Positions 13,535 to 24,308 of a stretch of 24,308 nucleotides of DNA are shown here, one piece after another. The stretch comes from Bacteroidales bacterium (GTDB taxonomy: Bacteria; Bacteroidota; Bacteroidia; Bacteroidales; UBA932): contig JAGAAD010000035.1 of the NCBI GenBank assembly GCA_017615445.1, positions 1 through 24,308 on the forward strand, read 5' to 3'. The translations under genes and the position numbers were made by a program. The notes beneath the pieces were generated by a model that saw only the letters and a program-made list of their open reading frames with translations, was not told where the DNA came from and searched no databases. Each line of letters starts with the position of its first letter. Within the stretch, counting starts at the first letter, position 1.

Positions 13535-15504
13535 GTACGAACAAAAAGAAAAATCCCAAGATAAAGACCATCAAGCTGAACCTCTCCTGGTTCTACATCC
13601 TTCTGATAGGAGGAATCTTCTTCCTCCTCTTCAGGGACGGCAGCAAGGCCAACCCTCAGAAGGTGGAATGGGCCGAGGTGCAGGAGATGGTACTCAGGGG
13701 AGACGTGAAGGACATCCACTTCATCCGTAACGATTTCAAGGGCACAATCACCATCAAGCCGGACAGGATCGAGCAGTACAAGAGCCGTTTCGGCGGGGAA
13801 GTCCCTGCGAAATCGCCCCATTTCAGTTTCCTGGTGTCCGCCACCTTCGACGCCGAGCGTGAGTTCGGAGAGTTGAACTCGCAGCTGGCAGAATCGCAGA
13901 GGGTCCCGATCATCATGGAACACGACAGCAAGATCTGGGACGGCGTGCTTCAGTGGACGCTGCCTCTGCTTCTTCTGGTAGTCTTCTGGATCTGGATGTT
14001 CCGCGGAATGAACCGCGGGATGGGCGGTCCCGGAGGCCAGGGCGGCGGGATGAACCCCTTCAATGTGGGCAAGGCCCAGGGCAAGCTGACGGACAAGAAC
14101 AAGGTCAACGTCACCTTCAAAGACGTCGCCGGCCTGTACGGCGCGAAGGAGGAAGTAGTGGAGATAGTGGACTTCCTCAAGAACCCGCAGAAGTACACCT
14201 CCCTCGGAGCGAAGATCCCCAAGGGCGCCCTTCTCGTAGGCCCTCCCGGCACGGGTAAGACTCTCCTTGCGAAGGCTGTGGCAGGCGAGGCGAACGTCCC
14301 GTTCTTCAGCATCAGCGGCTCGGACTTCGTGGAGATGTTCGTGGGTGTGGGTGCAAGCCGCGTCCGCGACCTCTTCCAGCAGGCGAAGGAGAAAGCCCCC
14401 TGCATAGTCTTCATAGACGAGATAGACGCCGTGGGTCGCGCCCGCGGCAAGAACGCCGGCTTCTCGGGGAACGACGAGCGTGAGAACACTCTCAACCAGC
14501 TCCTCACCGAGATGGACGGTTTCGGGACCAACAGCGGAGTGATAGTCCTCGCAGCGACCAACCGCGCTGACATCCTGGACAAGGCTCTGATGCGCGCCGG
14601 CCGCTTCGACCGCCAGATCCATGTGGACCTGCCCGAGCTCAAGGAGCGCGAGGAGATCTTCAAGGTCCACCTCAAGGGCCTCAAGCTGGATCCGGACTTC
14701 GACGTCACCTTCATGGCGAAGCACACCCCGGGCTTCAGCGGCGCGGACATCGCAAACGTCTGCAACGAAGCAGCCCTGACCGCAGCCCGCAGGGGCAAGA
14801 AAAAGATCGAAAGCCAGGACTTCCTGGATGCCGTGGACCGCATAATCGGCGGCATCGAGAAGAAGAGTTCGATAATCACCCCGTTCGAGAAGAAGAGCAT
14901 TGCGCACCACGAAGCAGGCCACGCCGTCGTGAGCTGGCTGCTGCCGCACGCAAGCCCTCTCTTCAAGGTCACCCTCATCCCGCGCGGAAACGCCCTCGGC
15001 GCCGCCTGGTACCTGCCTGAGGAGCACAAGCTGCACACCAGGAGCCAGATGATGGACGAGATGTGCTCGCTGATAGGCGGACGTGTGGCCGAAGAGATGC
15101 TGAACGGAGAGCCCTCCACCGGCGCGCTCAACGACCTCGAGCGCCTGACCCAGATGGCCTACGCGATGATTCAGTACTACGGCATGTCGGACAAGGTGGG
15201 CAACCTCAGCTTCTACGACAGCACGGGAGCCCGCGGCTACGAATTCACGAAGCCTTATTCGGAGAAGACTGCCGAGATGATGGACGAGGAAGTCAAGAAA
15301 CTCATCAAGGACATCCACGACAAGACTCTCAAACTCCTCAAAGATCATAAGGAGGGCTGGGAGGCCGTGGCAAACCTTCTCCTCGAGAAGGAGGTCATCT
15401 TCGCGGATGACGTGGAGGCGATACTCGGACCGAAGGTGAAACCGGAAGGCGAAGAGGCCCCCGAAAAACCGGAGGAAGAAAAGAAGGATGAAGGAGCTGC
15501 CTAA
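13531..15504 (+). CDS. ftsH: ATP-dependent zinc metalloprotease FtsH
   Basis: FtsH is a membrane-anchored hexameric AAA+ protease that removes damaged membrane proteins and selected regulators. The 657-residue protein has two membrane segments (about 19-34 and 142-157) bracketing a periplasmic domain of about 105 residues, then a Gly-rich linker. The AAA+ module has Walker A VGPPGTGKT at 236-244, Walker B IVFIDEIDAVGRARG at 292-306 and the SRH near LMRAGRFDRQI (353-363). The zinc site is HEAGH at 460-464 with third ligand Asp in TGALNDLE (about 530-537). A highly charged Glu/Lys tail follows residue 635. The start overlaps rsfS by 4 bases and the 3' end overlaps cdsA by 17. Confidence 0.98.
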   Translation: MSTNKKKNPKIKTIKLNLSWFYILLIGGIFFLLFRDGSKANPQKVEWAEVQEMVLRGDVKDIHFIRNDFKGTITIKPDRIEQYKSRFGGEVPAKSPHFSFLVSATFDAEREFGELNSQLAESQRVPIIMEHDSKIWDGVLQWTLPLLLLVVFWIWMFRGMNRGMGGPGGQGGGMNPFNVGKAQGKLTDKNKVNVTFKDVAGLYGAKEEVVEIVDFLKNPQKYTSLGAKIPKGALLVGPPGTGKTLLAKAVAGEANVPFFSISGSDFVEMFVGVGASRVRDLFQQAKEKAPCIVFIDEIDAVGRARGKNAGFSGNDERENTLNQLLTEMDGFGTNSGVIVLAATNRADILDKALMRAGRFDRQIHVDLPELKEREEIFKVHLKGLKLDPDFDVTFMAKHTPGFSGADIANVCNEAALTAARRGKKKIESQDFLDAVDRIIGGIEKKSSIITPFEKKSIAHHEAGHAVVSWLLPHASPLFKVTLIPRGNALGAAWYLPEEHKLHTRSQMMDEMCSLIGGRVAEEMLNGEPSTGALNDLERLTQMAYAMIQYYGMSDKVGNLSFYDSTGARGYEFTKPYSEKTAEMMDEEVKKLIKDIHDKTLKLLKDHKEGWEAVANLLLEKEVIFADDVEAILGPKVKPEGEEAPEKPEEEKKDEGAA

Positions 15505-16289
15505 AAGGATAATCTTCGGCATTCTGTTCGCCGCGACAGTGGTGGTGGGGACTGTGGTCCTGCCGCCGCTGTTCCATTTGCTGATGGCCTTCGCGATAGC
15601 CTGGACGCTGCACGAATTCTATGCGATGGCGATAGGGAAGCGGGACTATCTGGCGGAAAGGATAATGGCGGTCGCGGGAGCTGAACTGCTCTATGCGTTC
15701 CTTGTCCTCTACAAAGCCGGAATCCTGACTCAGCTCAACCTAATCGCCCTTGCGTTTGTCCCGGTGTTTCTGCTGATGATAGTGCCCATCTGGCACAAGG
15801 ACCACTCTAACCACGGCAAATTGGCCTACATCTTCGCGGGCCTGGGCTATATCGGTTACCCTCTGGCGCTTCTGCCCCTGCTGCACTACCACTCCGGCGA
15901 GCCGGACGGCTGGCTGATCCTGGCCCTTCTCATCACAGTCTGGGGATCGGATGTGGGAGCGTATTTCATCGGCACCGCATTCGGCCAGAAACCGAACTCT
16001 ATCAAGATCGCTCCCGCGATCTCTCCCAAAAAGTCGTTATGGGGCCTTTTCGGGGCCGTTCTGTTCGGAATAATCTGTGCGGTGGGGTTCCACTGCCTTC
16101 AGGTCTTTGAGTTCCCTCTGGGGCACTCTATAGCCCTCGGAGCGCTTGCCGCAGCAGGCGGACTGCTCGGAGATCTGGTGGAGAGTATGTGGAAGAGGTA
16201 TTTCGGAGTGAAAGACTCGGGCAATCTGATCCCGGGCCACGGCGGCCTCTACGACAGGCTGGACAGCGCCATAATCGCGCTTCCGATGA

Positions 16290-17535
<1,246 letters not shown>

Positions 17536-17564
<29 letters not shown>

Positions 17565-18405
17565 AAACTATCTCGTATGCTTCCCGCTTAAGGTCTTTGC
17601 GCGTTTTGCCGTAGCGCTTTCCGAGGGCGAAGTTGACGCCCGCGGAGAAGATGTAGTCCATAGGGTAGGCGAAGCGCCAGTAGACTGCATTGCGGTCTTC
17701 ATAGCCCGAACCCACCGGGAACTGCGAATCCGGCTCGAAGATGCTGGACCAGCCGTAGCGCAGCTGCGCCATCACGAAGAATTCAAACTGGCCCAGGAAG
17801 AAACCCATTCCGAGGCCGCCCTGCAGGCCGTAGTCTATCTGACGGTCGCTGTCGTACCAGTTGTAGCGGTAGTTCTCGTCCACATAAGGGCCGAAACGCT
17901 CCACACTCAGACGATATCCGCCGTAGAGGCCCACCTCGCCGAAGAACTTCAGCCAGCGGGTGTCGTAGTGGATCATCGCCAGGAAGGGCACTTCCACCAC
18001 CTCCATCTTGATTCTGTTCGAACGCTCTTTGTAGAGCATATCCTCTTCCTTGCGGAAGCGGTAGCCTTCGTGGCCGTATTCGATTCCTATCTGCCAGCCG
18101 AAATAGGGGAGATAGTCGAACATCTTCTCATAGTGGGTGAAACGCAGCGATGCGTAACCGGGGTAATAGGTGTGGTGCTGGCGGTGGCTCGGGTTGAAGG
18201 ACATGTAGGTGCTCGTGACTCCGAAGCTCACACCGATCGAGGAGTAATTGTTAAGATCCGGGACCCGGATTTGCACGGTGTCCAGGTAGACCTGTTCGCG
18301 GAGAACTGCCGCCGTGTCGATGGGGGCAGGGATCTCAGACTCGAAGTACTGGGCGTACAGCGAGGCTGAAGCAAAGATTGCGAACAGAACAAGTAACTTC
18401 CTCAT
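17536..18405 (-). CDS. Outer-membrane beta-barrel protein of unknown role
   Basis: The 289-residue protein has a signal peptide (MRKLLVLFAIFASASLYA-Q). It is rich in alternating aromatic and polar strands such as IGVSFGVTSTYMSF, ASLRFTHYEKMF, GWQIGIEYGHEGYRF and IFSAGVNFALGKRYG. This fits a small eight- to twelve-strand outer-membrane barrel of the PorT/OMP_b-brl type. A charged tail of about 25 residues follows the last strand. The ATG at 18405 was preferred to a GTG two codons earlier, because the ATG lies two bases after the upstream lipoprotein stop and starts the signal peptide cleanly. The tight coupling to a Big_5 lipoprotein suggests they may act together in the envelope. The specific function is unknown. 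Confidence 0.8.
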
Positions 18406-18407
18406 AA

Positions 18408-20222
18408 TCACTGCTTGATAAGGTCAGCCACATTGATGGTCTGGTTCAGATCCACCGCCTCCGGGATGTCTATGAACTCCTGTCCGTCCTCCATCTTGAA
18501 GAAGTTGACGTTCTCCGGCATCTTGCGGGAAAGCAGATCGCCGGTGTCTATCATGGAGTTGTTGTTAACGTCTTCCGTAATTCTTATTGAATACTTGCCC
18601 TTCTTCAGGTAGGGGAAGAGAAGGTCCTTGTTCTCGCTGACGGAGTAGGTGCGAAGCACTCTGTCGCGTTTCTCGTTGAGAAGGTCCACTATAAGCTTTC
18701 CCGTGACCCCCTCAAGAGTCACCGTGAGGCTGCTCAGTTTCTCGTCCGAAGGAAGTGTCACTTTCACCTCCGTGCTGTCCGAGTAGAAGCCGTTTATGTC
18801 GCGGAAAGCCTTGTGGGGAATCTTCATGAAGTACTCGTAGCCCGGCAGGAGCTTTTCCTTGGGCATCAGTTTGTAGACGCGCAGGTCCAGAGTGTCGCGG
18901 GTGACGGTGAACTCTCCGTCTATGTCTTTCTGCTTGGGGTTCAGGTGGTGGAAGCGGACGGAATCGAAGTTCTCGTAGATTATGGGATAATTGAACGAGA
19001 GGGTGTAGCCTTCCTGCTCGACAAGCTCCGGCACCGCCTCAAGTTTGAAGACGCAGATGGTGTCCTCGTGCTTCATGTTCTTGCGGGAGTTGTAGTCGTT
19101 ACGCTGCCTGCGCGGGAGAGCACCCTCGATGAAGAGGGGATAGTGCTCCACCACCGGCTCCAGAACGTGGGTGGAATCGTTGGTCTTGCGGTAGTTCACA
19201 TAGAGCTGGAGGGTGTCCGGCACAGGCCTGCGGTCGTTGATCCAGATCTCCAGGCTGTCCTGGCGCAGGTTGAACTGGGTTATCAGCCTGTCTGCCTTGT
19301 AACCTTTTATCCAGAGGGAATCTATCCACGCGTCCTTGGCCATGAAGGAAATGAAGCCGTAGCGCTCGGCGGTGCGGCCGTGGTTCTTCAGGAACTGGCG
19401 GGTGGGCTCTTCCTTGAACATCTTGAGGGTGTACTCGCTGTTGCGTTCACGGCAGGAGAGAGTGTCCTTCATGTCGTATTTCTGGAGTTCCTTCAAGGTG
19501 TCGTTGACCACCGTAACCGGGCGGATAAGAGAATCGATGAAGGCAATCTGCTCGGTCTCCATCTGATACAGGTTGTCGTTGTTCTCATCCTTGATCGCGT
19601 ACAGCCTGAACAGGGTGTCCTGCAGATAGGGAAGGGCGAAGTAGCCCCAGTCGTCAGTCTTGACAGCCGCCACGGGCCTGGACTTGAACACAGCCGAGTC
19701 CGAGTGGTCTTTGTAAAGCATCACTGTGGCGTTCTTGACCGGCTGCAAGGTATTGCAGTCCAGGACGGTGCCGGTGATCATAAGCGAATCCACGGAAGCG
19801 CCTGTGGAGAACACGTAGGCGTAGCCGGGGAACATATTGTTTTCGTTGTTGTCCGCGATGGCGTCCGTGAAGCTGATAGTGTAGGTGGTGTTCGGCTCAA
19901 GGTCTTCTTCGAACCACACCACCACGCTTTTGCCCTTTATCTTCGATTTGGGAGGTTTCTGCTGGGGAGGCGACAGGAAGATGTTTGTGGCTGTCTTCAC
20001 CTTCACATATTCGTCGAAACCGAACTCGAATTTGGCACCGTGCACCGGAACATTAACCGAGCCCGGGACTGGCTTGGTCCAATACAGTGCCGGAGGGATG
20101 GTGTCCTTCGGACCGCCGGTAGGAGCCTGGGTGGTGTTCGCGCAGGAGTGCATGAAGAAAGTCGGGACCAGCGCGGCCGCGGCGAAAAGAAGGGGCAGAA
20201 TACTGTTCAGTCTGCGTTTCAT
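18408..20222 (-). CDS. Lipoprotein with N-terminal Big_5 Ig-like domain
   Basis: The 604-residue protein has a lipoprotein signal with the lipidated cysteine at residue 27 (MHSC-ANTTQ). The mature N-terminus has APTGGPKDTIPP, a start typical of Bacteroidota Big_5 (Ig-like) lipoproteins. The Big_5 domain (about 40-140) includes PVPGSVNVPVHGAKFEFGFDEYV and ends near YVFSTG. A CnaB-like segment may follow (about 150-215, ITGTVLDCNTLQPVKNATVMLY to FRLYAIKDENNDN). A late part resembles another such strand set (YSIRITEDVNNNSMIDTGDLL). No acidic surface-export signal follows the cysteine, so it may face the periplasm. Start overlaps the RelA/SpoT stop by ATGA. Function is unknown. Confidence 0.82.
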   Translation of the reverse strand: MKRRLNSILPLLFAAAALVPTFFMHSCANTTQAPTGGPKDTIPPALYWTKPVPGSVNVPVHGAKFEFGFDEYVKVKTATNIFLSPPQQKPPKSKIKGKSVVVWFEEDLEPNTTYTISFTDAIADNNENNMFPGYAYVFSTGASVDSLMITGTVLDCNTLQPVKNATVMLYKDHSDSAVFKSRPVAAVKTDDWGYFALPYLQDTLFRLYAIKDENNDNLYQMETEQIAFIDSLIRPVTVVNDTLKELQKYDMKDTLSCRERNSEYTLKMFKEEPTRQFLKNHGRTAERYGFISFMAKDAWIDSLWIKGYKADRLITQFNLRQDSLEIWINDRRPVPDTLQLYVNYRKTNDSTHVLEPVVEHYPLFIEGALPRRQRNDYNSRKNMKHEDTICVFKLEAVPELVEQEGYTLSFNYPIIYENFDSVRFHHLNPKQKDIDGEFTVTRDTLDLRVYKLMPKEKLLPGYEYFMKIPHKAFRDINGFYSDSTEVKVTLPSDEKLSSLTVTLEGVTGKLIVDLLNEKRDRVLRTYSVSENKDLLFPYLKKGKYSIRITEDVNNNSMIDTGDLLSRKMPENVNFFKMEDGQEFIDIPEAVDLNQTINVADLIKQ

Positions 20223-22255
20223 AACTCCATTCTTACTACACTTTGTATGCCATCGATGCGGCTCATCGCGGAAATAAGCTTCTCCAGCGTCTCACGGTCG
20301 CCCACGAACAGCTCGATAGTGCCCTCGAAGACGCCGCCTTCGCTGCCGAGCACCAGCTTGCGCATGTTGATGTTCATGGACTGCGAGATCAGCTGGGAAA
20401 TGTCGCTGAGCATACCCACGCGGTCCAGGCCCTTGAGGGAAATCTTCACGGGGAAGTCCGTCACGTGCGCTGCATTGATCCAGCGGGGGACAGTCACCTT
20501 CTCACCGTTTGTGCTCGCGTAGCTCTCTGCCTCCCTGCAGGACTTCTTGTGGACGGTGATGGAGCCGTCCGGATTGGCGAAGCCTATCACTGGATCGCCC
20601 GGGATGGGATTGCAGCAGGAGGCGATTATATACTTGATGCCTTCGTTGATGATTATGCGGGCGGCCTGGGTCTGGTGGCCGCTCTTGAGCTCCATTATAT
20701 CCTGGGCCTTCGAGAGATACTGAGGTTCGTTCTCCCTGAAGTAGTCCATTATCTTGCGCTTGGCATTGCGGGTCACCACAAAATCCAGCCAGCCGAGCAC
20801 GGGGGTGGCGTTCTGCGCCGTGATAATCTCAATCTGGTCTCCCTGGTGCAGGATGTGGGGCAGCGAACAGAGCTTCATGTTCACCTTCGCCGCTATCGCG
20901 TGTTCGCCTATCTTGGTGTGGATTGCGTAGGCGAAATCCAGCACCGTGGCGCCCGAAGGAAGGGTGCGCTGCTCGCCTTTGGGAGTGAAGACCACTATGT
21001 CCGTGGCCAGCAAATCCTGGTGGATTATGTCCAGCAGCTCGAGCGAGCCCAGATCCGGGCTCTTGATAATGTTCTGGATCTTCTCCAGCCACTTGTCCAT
21101 CTCGCTGTCGTTCTCGGAGATGTAGCCGTCGCGCTTGTAGGCCCAGTGCGCCGCGATACCCTTCTCTGCGATGTCGTCCATACGCTTCGAACGGATCTGC
21201 ACCTCCACCCAGATTCCGCTCTTGCTCATCAGGGTGCAGTGAAGCGCTTCGTAGCCGTTGTTTTTCGGGGTCTTTATCCAGTCGCGCAGGCGGTCAGGCT
21301 GATAGCGGTAGAGGCTGGTGATGGTGCTGAAGATGTCGTAGCACTGCTTGCGCTCCTTCACCGGATCGTTGGTGTCCGGATCGAAGATTATCCTCACCGC
21401 GTAGAGGTCGTAGATCTGGTCGAAGGTGACATGCTTGGTACGCATCTTATGCCAGATGGAGTACGGAGTCTTCACCCTCTTCTTGATGGTGAATTTGTAG
21501 CCTTCCTCCTTCAGCGCGGCCTCGATGGGGGCGATGAAGGTGTCTATCTGCCTGCCGGTAGTGTCCACCTTGGCCTGAGTCTGGGATGTGATTTCGGCAT
21601 AGTCCTCGGGCTCTTTGTAGATGAGCCAGATGTTTTCCATCTCTGACTTGATGCTGTAGAGACCCAGGCGGTGCGCCAGCGGGATGAAGAGGTACATGGT
21701 CTCGCTGAGGATCTTGTCCCTCTTGTGTTCGGGCATGAACTCAATCGTGCGGCAGTTGTGCAGGCGGTCCGCCAGCTTGATCAGCACCACGCGGACGTCG
21801 TCGTTCATAGTGAGGAGTATCCTCTTGAAGTTCTCGGCCTGCAGGCTCTCGGTCTGGTAGCCGTTCTGCTTGGTCCTGTCCTCTTCGTCCAGGACTATCT
21901 TCATCTTCGTCAGGCCGTCCACCAGAGAGGCCACCTTCGCGCCGAACAGATTCTTGATGTCGTCCACCGTGTACTCGGTGTCTTCCACCACGTCGTGCAG
22001 CAGGGCGGCGGCAATAGACTTGTAGCCCAGGCCTATGTCCGTCACCACTATCTTCGCCACCTGGATGGGGTGGATAATATACGGCACTCCCGAACGCCTG
22101 CGCACGTTCTTGTGCGCCTCGTTCGCAAACTCGAAGGCCTTCTGCACCACCTTGAACTCGTCTTCGGTCCGGCAGCGCGCCTTGGCCACTTCACAGAGCG
22201 AAGCGTATTCCTTCTCGATGAGGTCGAAATCTTCTTTGGTGAACTCTGTCTTCAT
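20219..22255 (-). CDS. Bifunctional (p)ppGpp synthetase/hydrolase, RelA/SpoT family
   Basis: Long RSH enzymes make and degrade the alarmone (p)ppGpp in the stringent response. The 678-residue protein has an apparently intact HD hydrolase domain: His62 in YIIHP, His87-Asp88 in LLHDVVEDT, and Asp164 in LADRLHN. The synthetase domain (about 240-375) has YDLYAVRIIFD, KNNGYEALHCT and EVQIRS. The TGS domain is at about 418-478 (VVFTPKGEQRTLPSG) with a zinc-finger-like region containing ASCCNPIPGD (545-554). A C-terminal ACT domain is at about 600-678. Both activities look possible by motif; the balance cannot be told from sequence. It lies 7 bases after ligA and overlaps the lipoprotein gene by 4. 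Confidence 0.95.
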   Translation of the reverse strand: MKTEFTKEDFDLIEKEYASLCEVAKARCRTEDEFKVVQKAFEFANEAHKNVRRRSGVPYIIHPIQVAKIVVTDIGLGYKSIAAALLHDVVEDTEYTVDDIKNLFGAKVASLVDGLTKMKIVLDEEDRTKQNGYQTESLQAENFKRILLTMNDDVRVVLIKLADRLHNCRTIEFMPEHKRDKILSETMYLFIPLAHRLGLYSIKSEMENIWLIYKEPEDYAEITSQTQAKVDTTGRQIDTFIAPIEAALKEEGYKFTIKKRVKTPYSIWHKMRTKHVTFDQIYDLYAVRIIFDPDTNDPVKERKQCYDIFSTITSLYRYQPDRLRDWIKTPKNNGYEALHCTLMSKSGIWVEVQIRSKRMDDIAEKGIAAHWAYKRDGYISENDSEMDKWLEKIQNIIKSPDLGSLELLDIIHQDLLATDIVVFTPKGEQRTLPSGATVLDFAYAIHTKIGEHAIAAKVNMKLCSLPHILHQGDQIEIITAQNATPVLGWLDFVVTRNAKRKIMDYFRENEPQYLSKAQDIMELKSGHQTQAARIIINEGIKYIIASCCNPIPGDPVIGFANPDGSITVHKKSCREAESYASTNGEKVTVPRWINAAHVTDFPVKISLKGLDRVGMLSDISQLISQSMNINMRKLVLGSEGGVFEGTIELFVGDRETLEKLISAMSRIDGIQSVVRMEL

Positions 22256-22262
22256 ACACTAC

Positions 22263-24308
22263 CTAAAATAGAGTCGGTTCCGACTCGTCGGACGAATCTA
22301 TCCTGCTTCCCTCGGGAAGCATCTCCCAAAATTCGTCTTCACTGACTATCTTGATGCCAAGTTCCTGGCATTTCTTTACCTTTTCGGGGCCCGGCTTGAT
22401 TCCGGCGAGCAGGAAGGAGGTCTTCGCGCTCACCGAGCCGGAATTGCGTCCGCCGTGGCGGGCGATAAGGTCTTTGAGGGTCTCGCGGCTGCAGGAGAAA
22501 TTGCCGGAGACCACTATCGTCTGGTCTTTCAGCGCGTCCGAGAGCACGCTCTGCGCCCCGCCGTCCACGGCGAACTTGAGGCCGTAGCCCCTCAGGCGCT
22601 GGATCTCGATCGCATGCCGTCCGTCCGACATATACTCGAAGATGCTGCCGGCGATCACATCGCCCACATCCTTGACCGCCGCGAGTTCTTCCTCGCTTGC
22701 GGCCGCAATCGCGTCTATGTCGCCGAAATGGCGGGCTACCTCGCGCGCCGTCTGCTCGCCCACATAGCGTATGCCGAGGGCGAAGAGCACACGCTCGAAG
22801 GGCACCTTCACGGATTCGCGCAGGCTGTCGATAAAGCGCTTGGCGGACTTTTCCTTCCAGCCCTCGAGGGTCATCAGCTGACTCGCCTTGAGGTCGTAGA
22901 GGTCCGCCGGAGTGTGCGCCAGGCCGAGGTTATAGAGCTGGTCCACGGTGGCGTCGCCGGCGATTATGTTCATGGCCTTACGGCTCATGAAGTGCAGCAG
23001 GCGGCCCTTGATCTGCATCGGACAGCCGTCCGTGTTCGGGCAGAACCACTTCGCCTCGCCTTCGCCTCGGCGCAGGGGAGTGTGGCAGTCCGGGCATTCC
23101 GCCGGGAATTCCACCGGCTTCGAGTCCGCTGGACGCTTGGTCAGGTCCACTGCCGTGATTTTCGGGATTATCTCGCCGCCCTTCTCCACATAGACCGTGT
23201 CGCCGATCCGTATGTCCAGGATGGCCATCTGGTCCGCGTTGTTCAGGGTCGCGCGTTTGACTATCGTTCCGGAAAGCAGCACGGGGCTGAGGTTCGCCAC
23301 CGGAGTCACCGCGCCGGTGCGGCCGACCTGATAGTCGATCGAAAGCACCTTCGCGAGCGCCTGCTCGGCCTTGAACTTATAGGCCACCGCCCAGCGGGGC
23401 GATTTCGCCGTGTACCCCAGCTCCCTCTGGCAGTCCAGTTCGTCTATCTTGATGACTATTCCGTCCGTGGCATAAGGCAGCTTCTTGCGCTCCGTGTCCC
23501 AGCGGTCTATGTACTCCAGGACCTCTTCGATCCCATGGCAGACCTTATTGTACTCGGACACCGGCAGGCCCCAGGACGCCGCCTTCTGCAGCAGCTCGCT
23601 GTGTTTGCCCGCCAGCGAATCGTCCGCGAGGCTCTGCGCCGGAATGTGGTAGAGCGTGCAGTACAACCCGCGCCTGGCCACTTCGTCCGGGTCCTGCAGC
23701 TTCAGCGAGCCCGACGCGGCGTTGCGCGGGTTGGCGAAGGGCTGATCCTCGGCGTCCAGACGCTGCTGGTTCAGATGGTCGAACGAAGAATAGGGCATGA
23801 GGATCTCGCCCCTGATCTCGAACTCATCCGGATAATCACCCTTTAGTTCGTGGGGGATGTTCGCTATCCTCAGGACGTTTTCAGTGACGTCGTCGCCCAT
23901 CCGGCCATCGCCGCGGGTGAGCGCGCGCACGAGCTTGCCGCCTTTGTAGGTCAGGCAGATGCTTGTGCCGTCGAACTTCAGCTCGCAGCAATACGAGAAT
24001 TCGCGGCCTTCGAGCAGCTTGTCCGCCCTGGCCGCGAATTCTTCTATCTCTTCACGCGAATAAGTGTTGGCAAGAGAGAGCATCGGATAACGGTGCTCAC
24101 GCTGAACGAAGCCCTGCTGGGCAGCAGGACCGTCCTCGAGGTCGGAGCCGACCTTCTGAGTCGGAGAATCGGGGCTGTAGAACTCCGGAAATTCGTTTTC
24201 CAGGTCCTCAAGTTCGCGCATCAGGTGGTCGTAGTCGAAGTCCGACATGGTCGGAGCGTTCTCGACATAGTACTTCCTGCTGTTCTCCCACAAAACAGCC
24301 CTCAGCTC
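22263..24308 (-). CDS. ligA: NAD-dependent DNA ligase LigA (5' end outside the window)
   Basis: LigA seals nicks in DNA using NAD+, mainly during lagging-strand synthesis. The 681 visible residues run to the right edge: the frame is open to base 24308 and reads ELRAVLWENSRKYYV, the usual 'ELR..N..YY' start of domain Ia. The true start codon is therefore beyond the window; the TTG at 24293 is internal. Numbered from the edge, the adenylated lysine is Lys111 in KFDG. Other motifs are NPRNAASGSLK, DGIVIKID, the four-Cys zinc finger (405, 408, 423, 429), helix-hairpin-helix region, and a BRCT domain (about 594-665, with EDEFWEML). The usual 'GLGE' turn after the finger reads IIAGDATVDQL, a mild variant. 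It is the first visible gene of a five-gene operon. Confidence 0.96.
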   Translation of the reverse strand, partial: ELRAVLWENSRKYYVENAPTMSDFDYDHLMRELEDLENEFPEFYSPDSPTQKVGSDLEDGPAAQQGFVQREHRYPMLSLANTYSREEIEEFAARADKLLEGREFSYCCELKFDGTSICLTYKGGKLVRALTRGDGRMGDDVTENVLRIANIPHELKGDYPDEFEIRGEILMPYSSFDHLNQQRLDAEDQPFANPRNAASGSLKLQDPDEVARRGLYCTLYHIPAQSLADDSLAGKHSELLQKAASWGLPVSEYNKVCHGIEEVLEYIDRWDTERKKLPYATDGIVIKIDELDCQRELGYTAKSPRWAVAYKFKAEQALAKVLSIDYQVGRTGAVTPVANLSPVLLSGTIVKRATLNNADQMAILDIRIGDTVYVEKGGEIIPKITAVDLTKRPADSKPVEFPAECPDCHTPLRRGEGEAKWFCPNTDGCPMQIKGRLLHFMSRKAMNIIAGDATVDQLYNLGLAHTPADLYDLKASQLMTLEGWKEKSAKRFIDSLRESVKVPFERVLFALGIRYVGEQTAREVARHFGDIDAIAAASEEELAAVKDVGDVIAGSIFEYMSDGRHAIEIQRLRGYGLKFAVDGGAQSVLSDALKDQTIVVSGNFSCSRETLKDLIARHGGRNSGSVSAKTSFLLAGIKPGPEKVKKCQELGIKIVSEDEFWEMLPEGSRIDSSDESEPTLF

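Noticed and set aside
13510..15522. Long minus-strand open frame of 670 codons opposite ftsH
   Set aside because: It is the exact antisense of a full, motif-complete ftsH. Its composition (runs of L, V, H, E, R) is typical of antisense frames in GC-rich genes.
16030..16070. Possible terminator for the ispG operon inside cdsA
   Set aside because: The repeated GGGGCC units are direct repeats rather than a real hairpin, and they lie over 200 bases past the ispG stop.
18813..20522. Plus-strand open frame of 569 codons opposite the lipoprotein gene
   Set aside because: It mirrors the Big_5 lipoprotein and the end of the RSH gene, has no domain I recognise, and crosses two gene boundaries.
20243..21646. 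Plus-strand open frame of 467 codons opposite the RelA/SpoT gene
   Set aside because: Antisense to conserved synthetase and TGS motifs; no recognisable fold or start context.
22455..23846. Plus-strand open frame of 463 codons opposite ligA
   Set aside because: Antisense to the ligase; low-complexity composition and no motif.

Overview
The window looks like chromosomal housekeeping DNA from a member of the Bacteroidota, most likely the order Bacteroidales. Several independent things point there. Upstream regions carry the TAnnTTTG -7 element typical of the Bacteroidota housekeeping sigma factor, and Shine-Dalgarno sequences are absent. Rho has a long disordered lysine/proline- and Q/N-rich insertion. 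There is an LptD-like protein divergent from a SPOR-tailed amidase, a Big_5-type lipoprotein and a CBM9-like cytosolic protein. Coding DNA is fairly GC-rich while the few intergenic gaps are AT-rich. I cannot name the family or genus from this sequence.

Layout, left to right: mnmE (-) is divergent from a CBM9-like gene and a family 2 glycosyltransferase (+). The glycosyltransferase converges on rho (-), and the two genes share the four bases CTAG as overlapping stop codons. Upstream of rho lies the LptD-like gene (-), divergent from an N-acetylmuramoyl-L-alanine amidase (+). A 256-base AT-rich gap with inverted repeats and a strong intrinsic terminator separates the amidase from dnaA. dnaA, pepD and rpe (+) form a tight cluster that converges on a short birA (-). 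birA is divergent from rsfS, ftsH and cdsA (+), which overlap one another. cdsA converges on a five-gene minus-strand operon: ligA (cut by the right edge), a RelA/SpoT homologue, a Big_5 lipoprotein, an outer-membrane beta-barrel protein and ispG.

The genes cover tRNA modification, transcription termination, outer-membrane and cell-wall biogenesis, replication initiation and ligation, central carbon metabolism, biotin attachment, ribosome silencing, membrane proteolysis, phospholipid and isoprenoid synthesis, and the stringent response. I see no mobile element, CRISPR array, tRNA or rRNA, and no clear new multi-gene system.

The most interesting signals are in how genes are packed. All three convergent pairs overlap at their 3' ends. 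Each pair has a one-directional intrinsic terminator lying in or running into the coding sequence of the opposing gene (for rho, cdsA and rpe). All three divergent pairs have two opposed TAnnTTTG elements packed so tightly that the promoters should compete, and one pair looks leaderless in both directions. BirA appears to lack its C-terminal domain, and IspG is of the short type rather than the long three-domain type often seen in this phylum.
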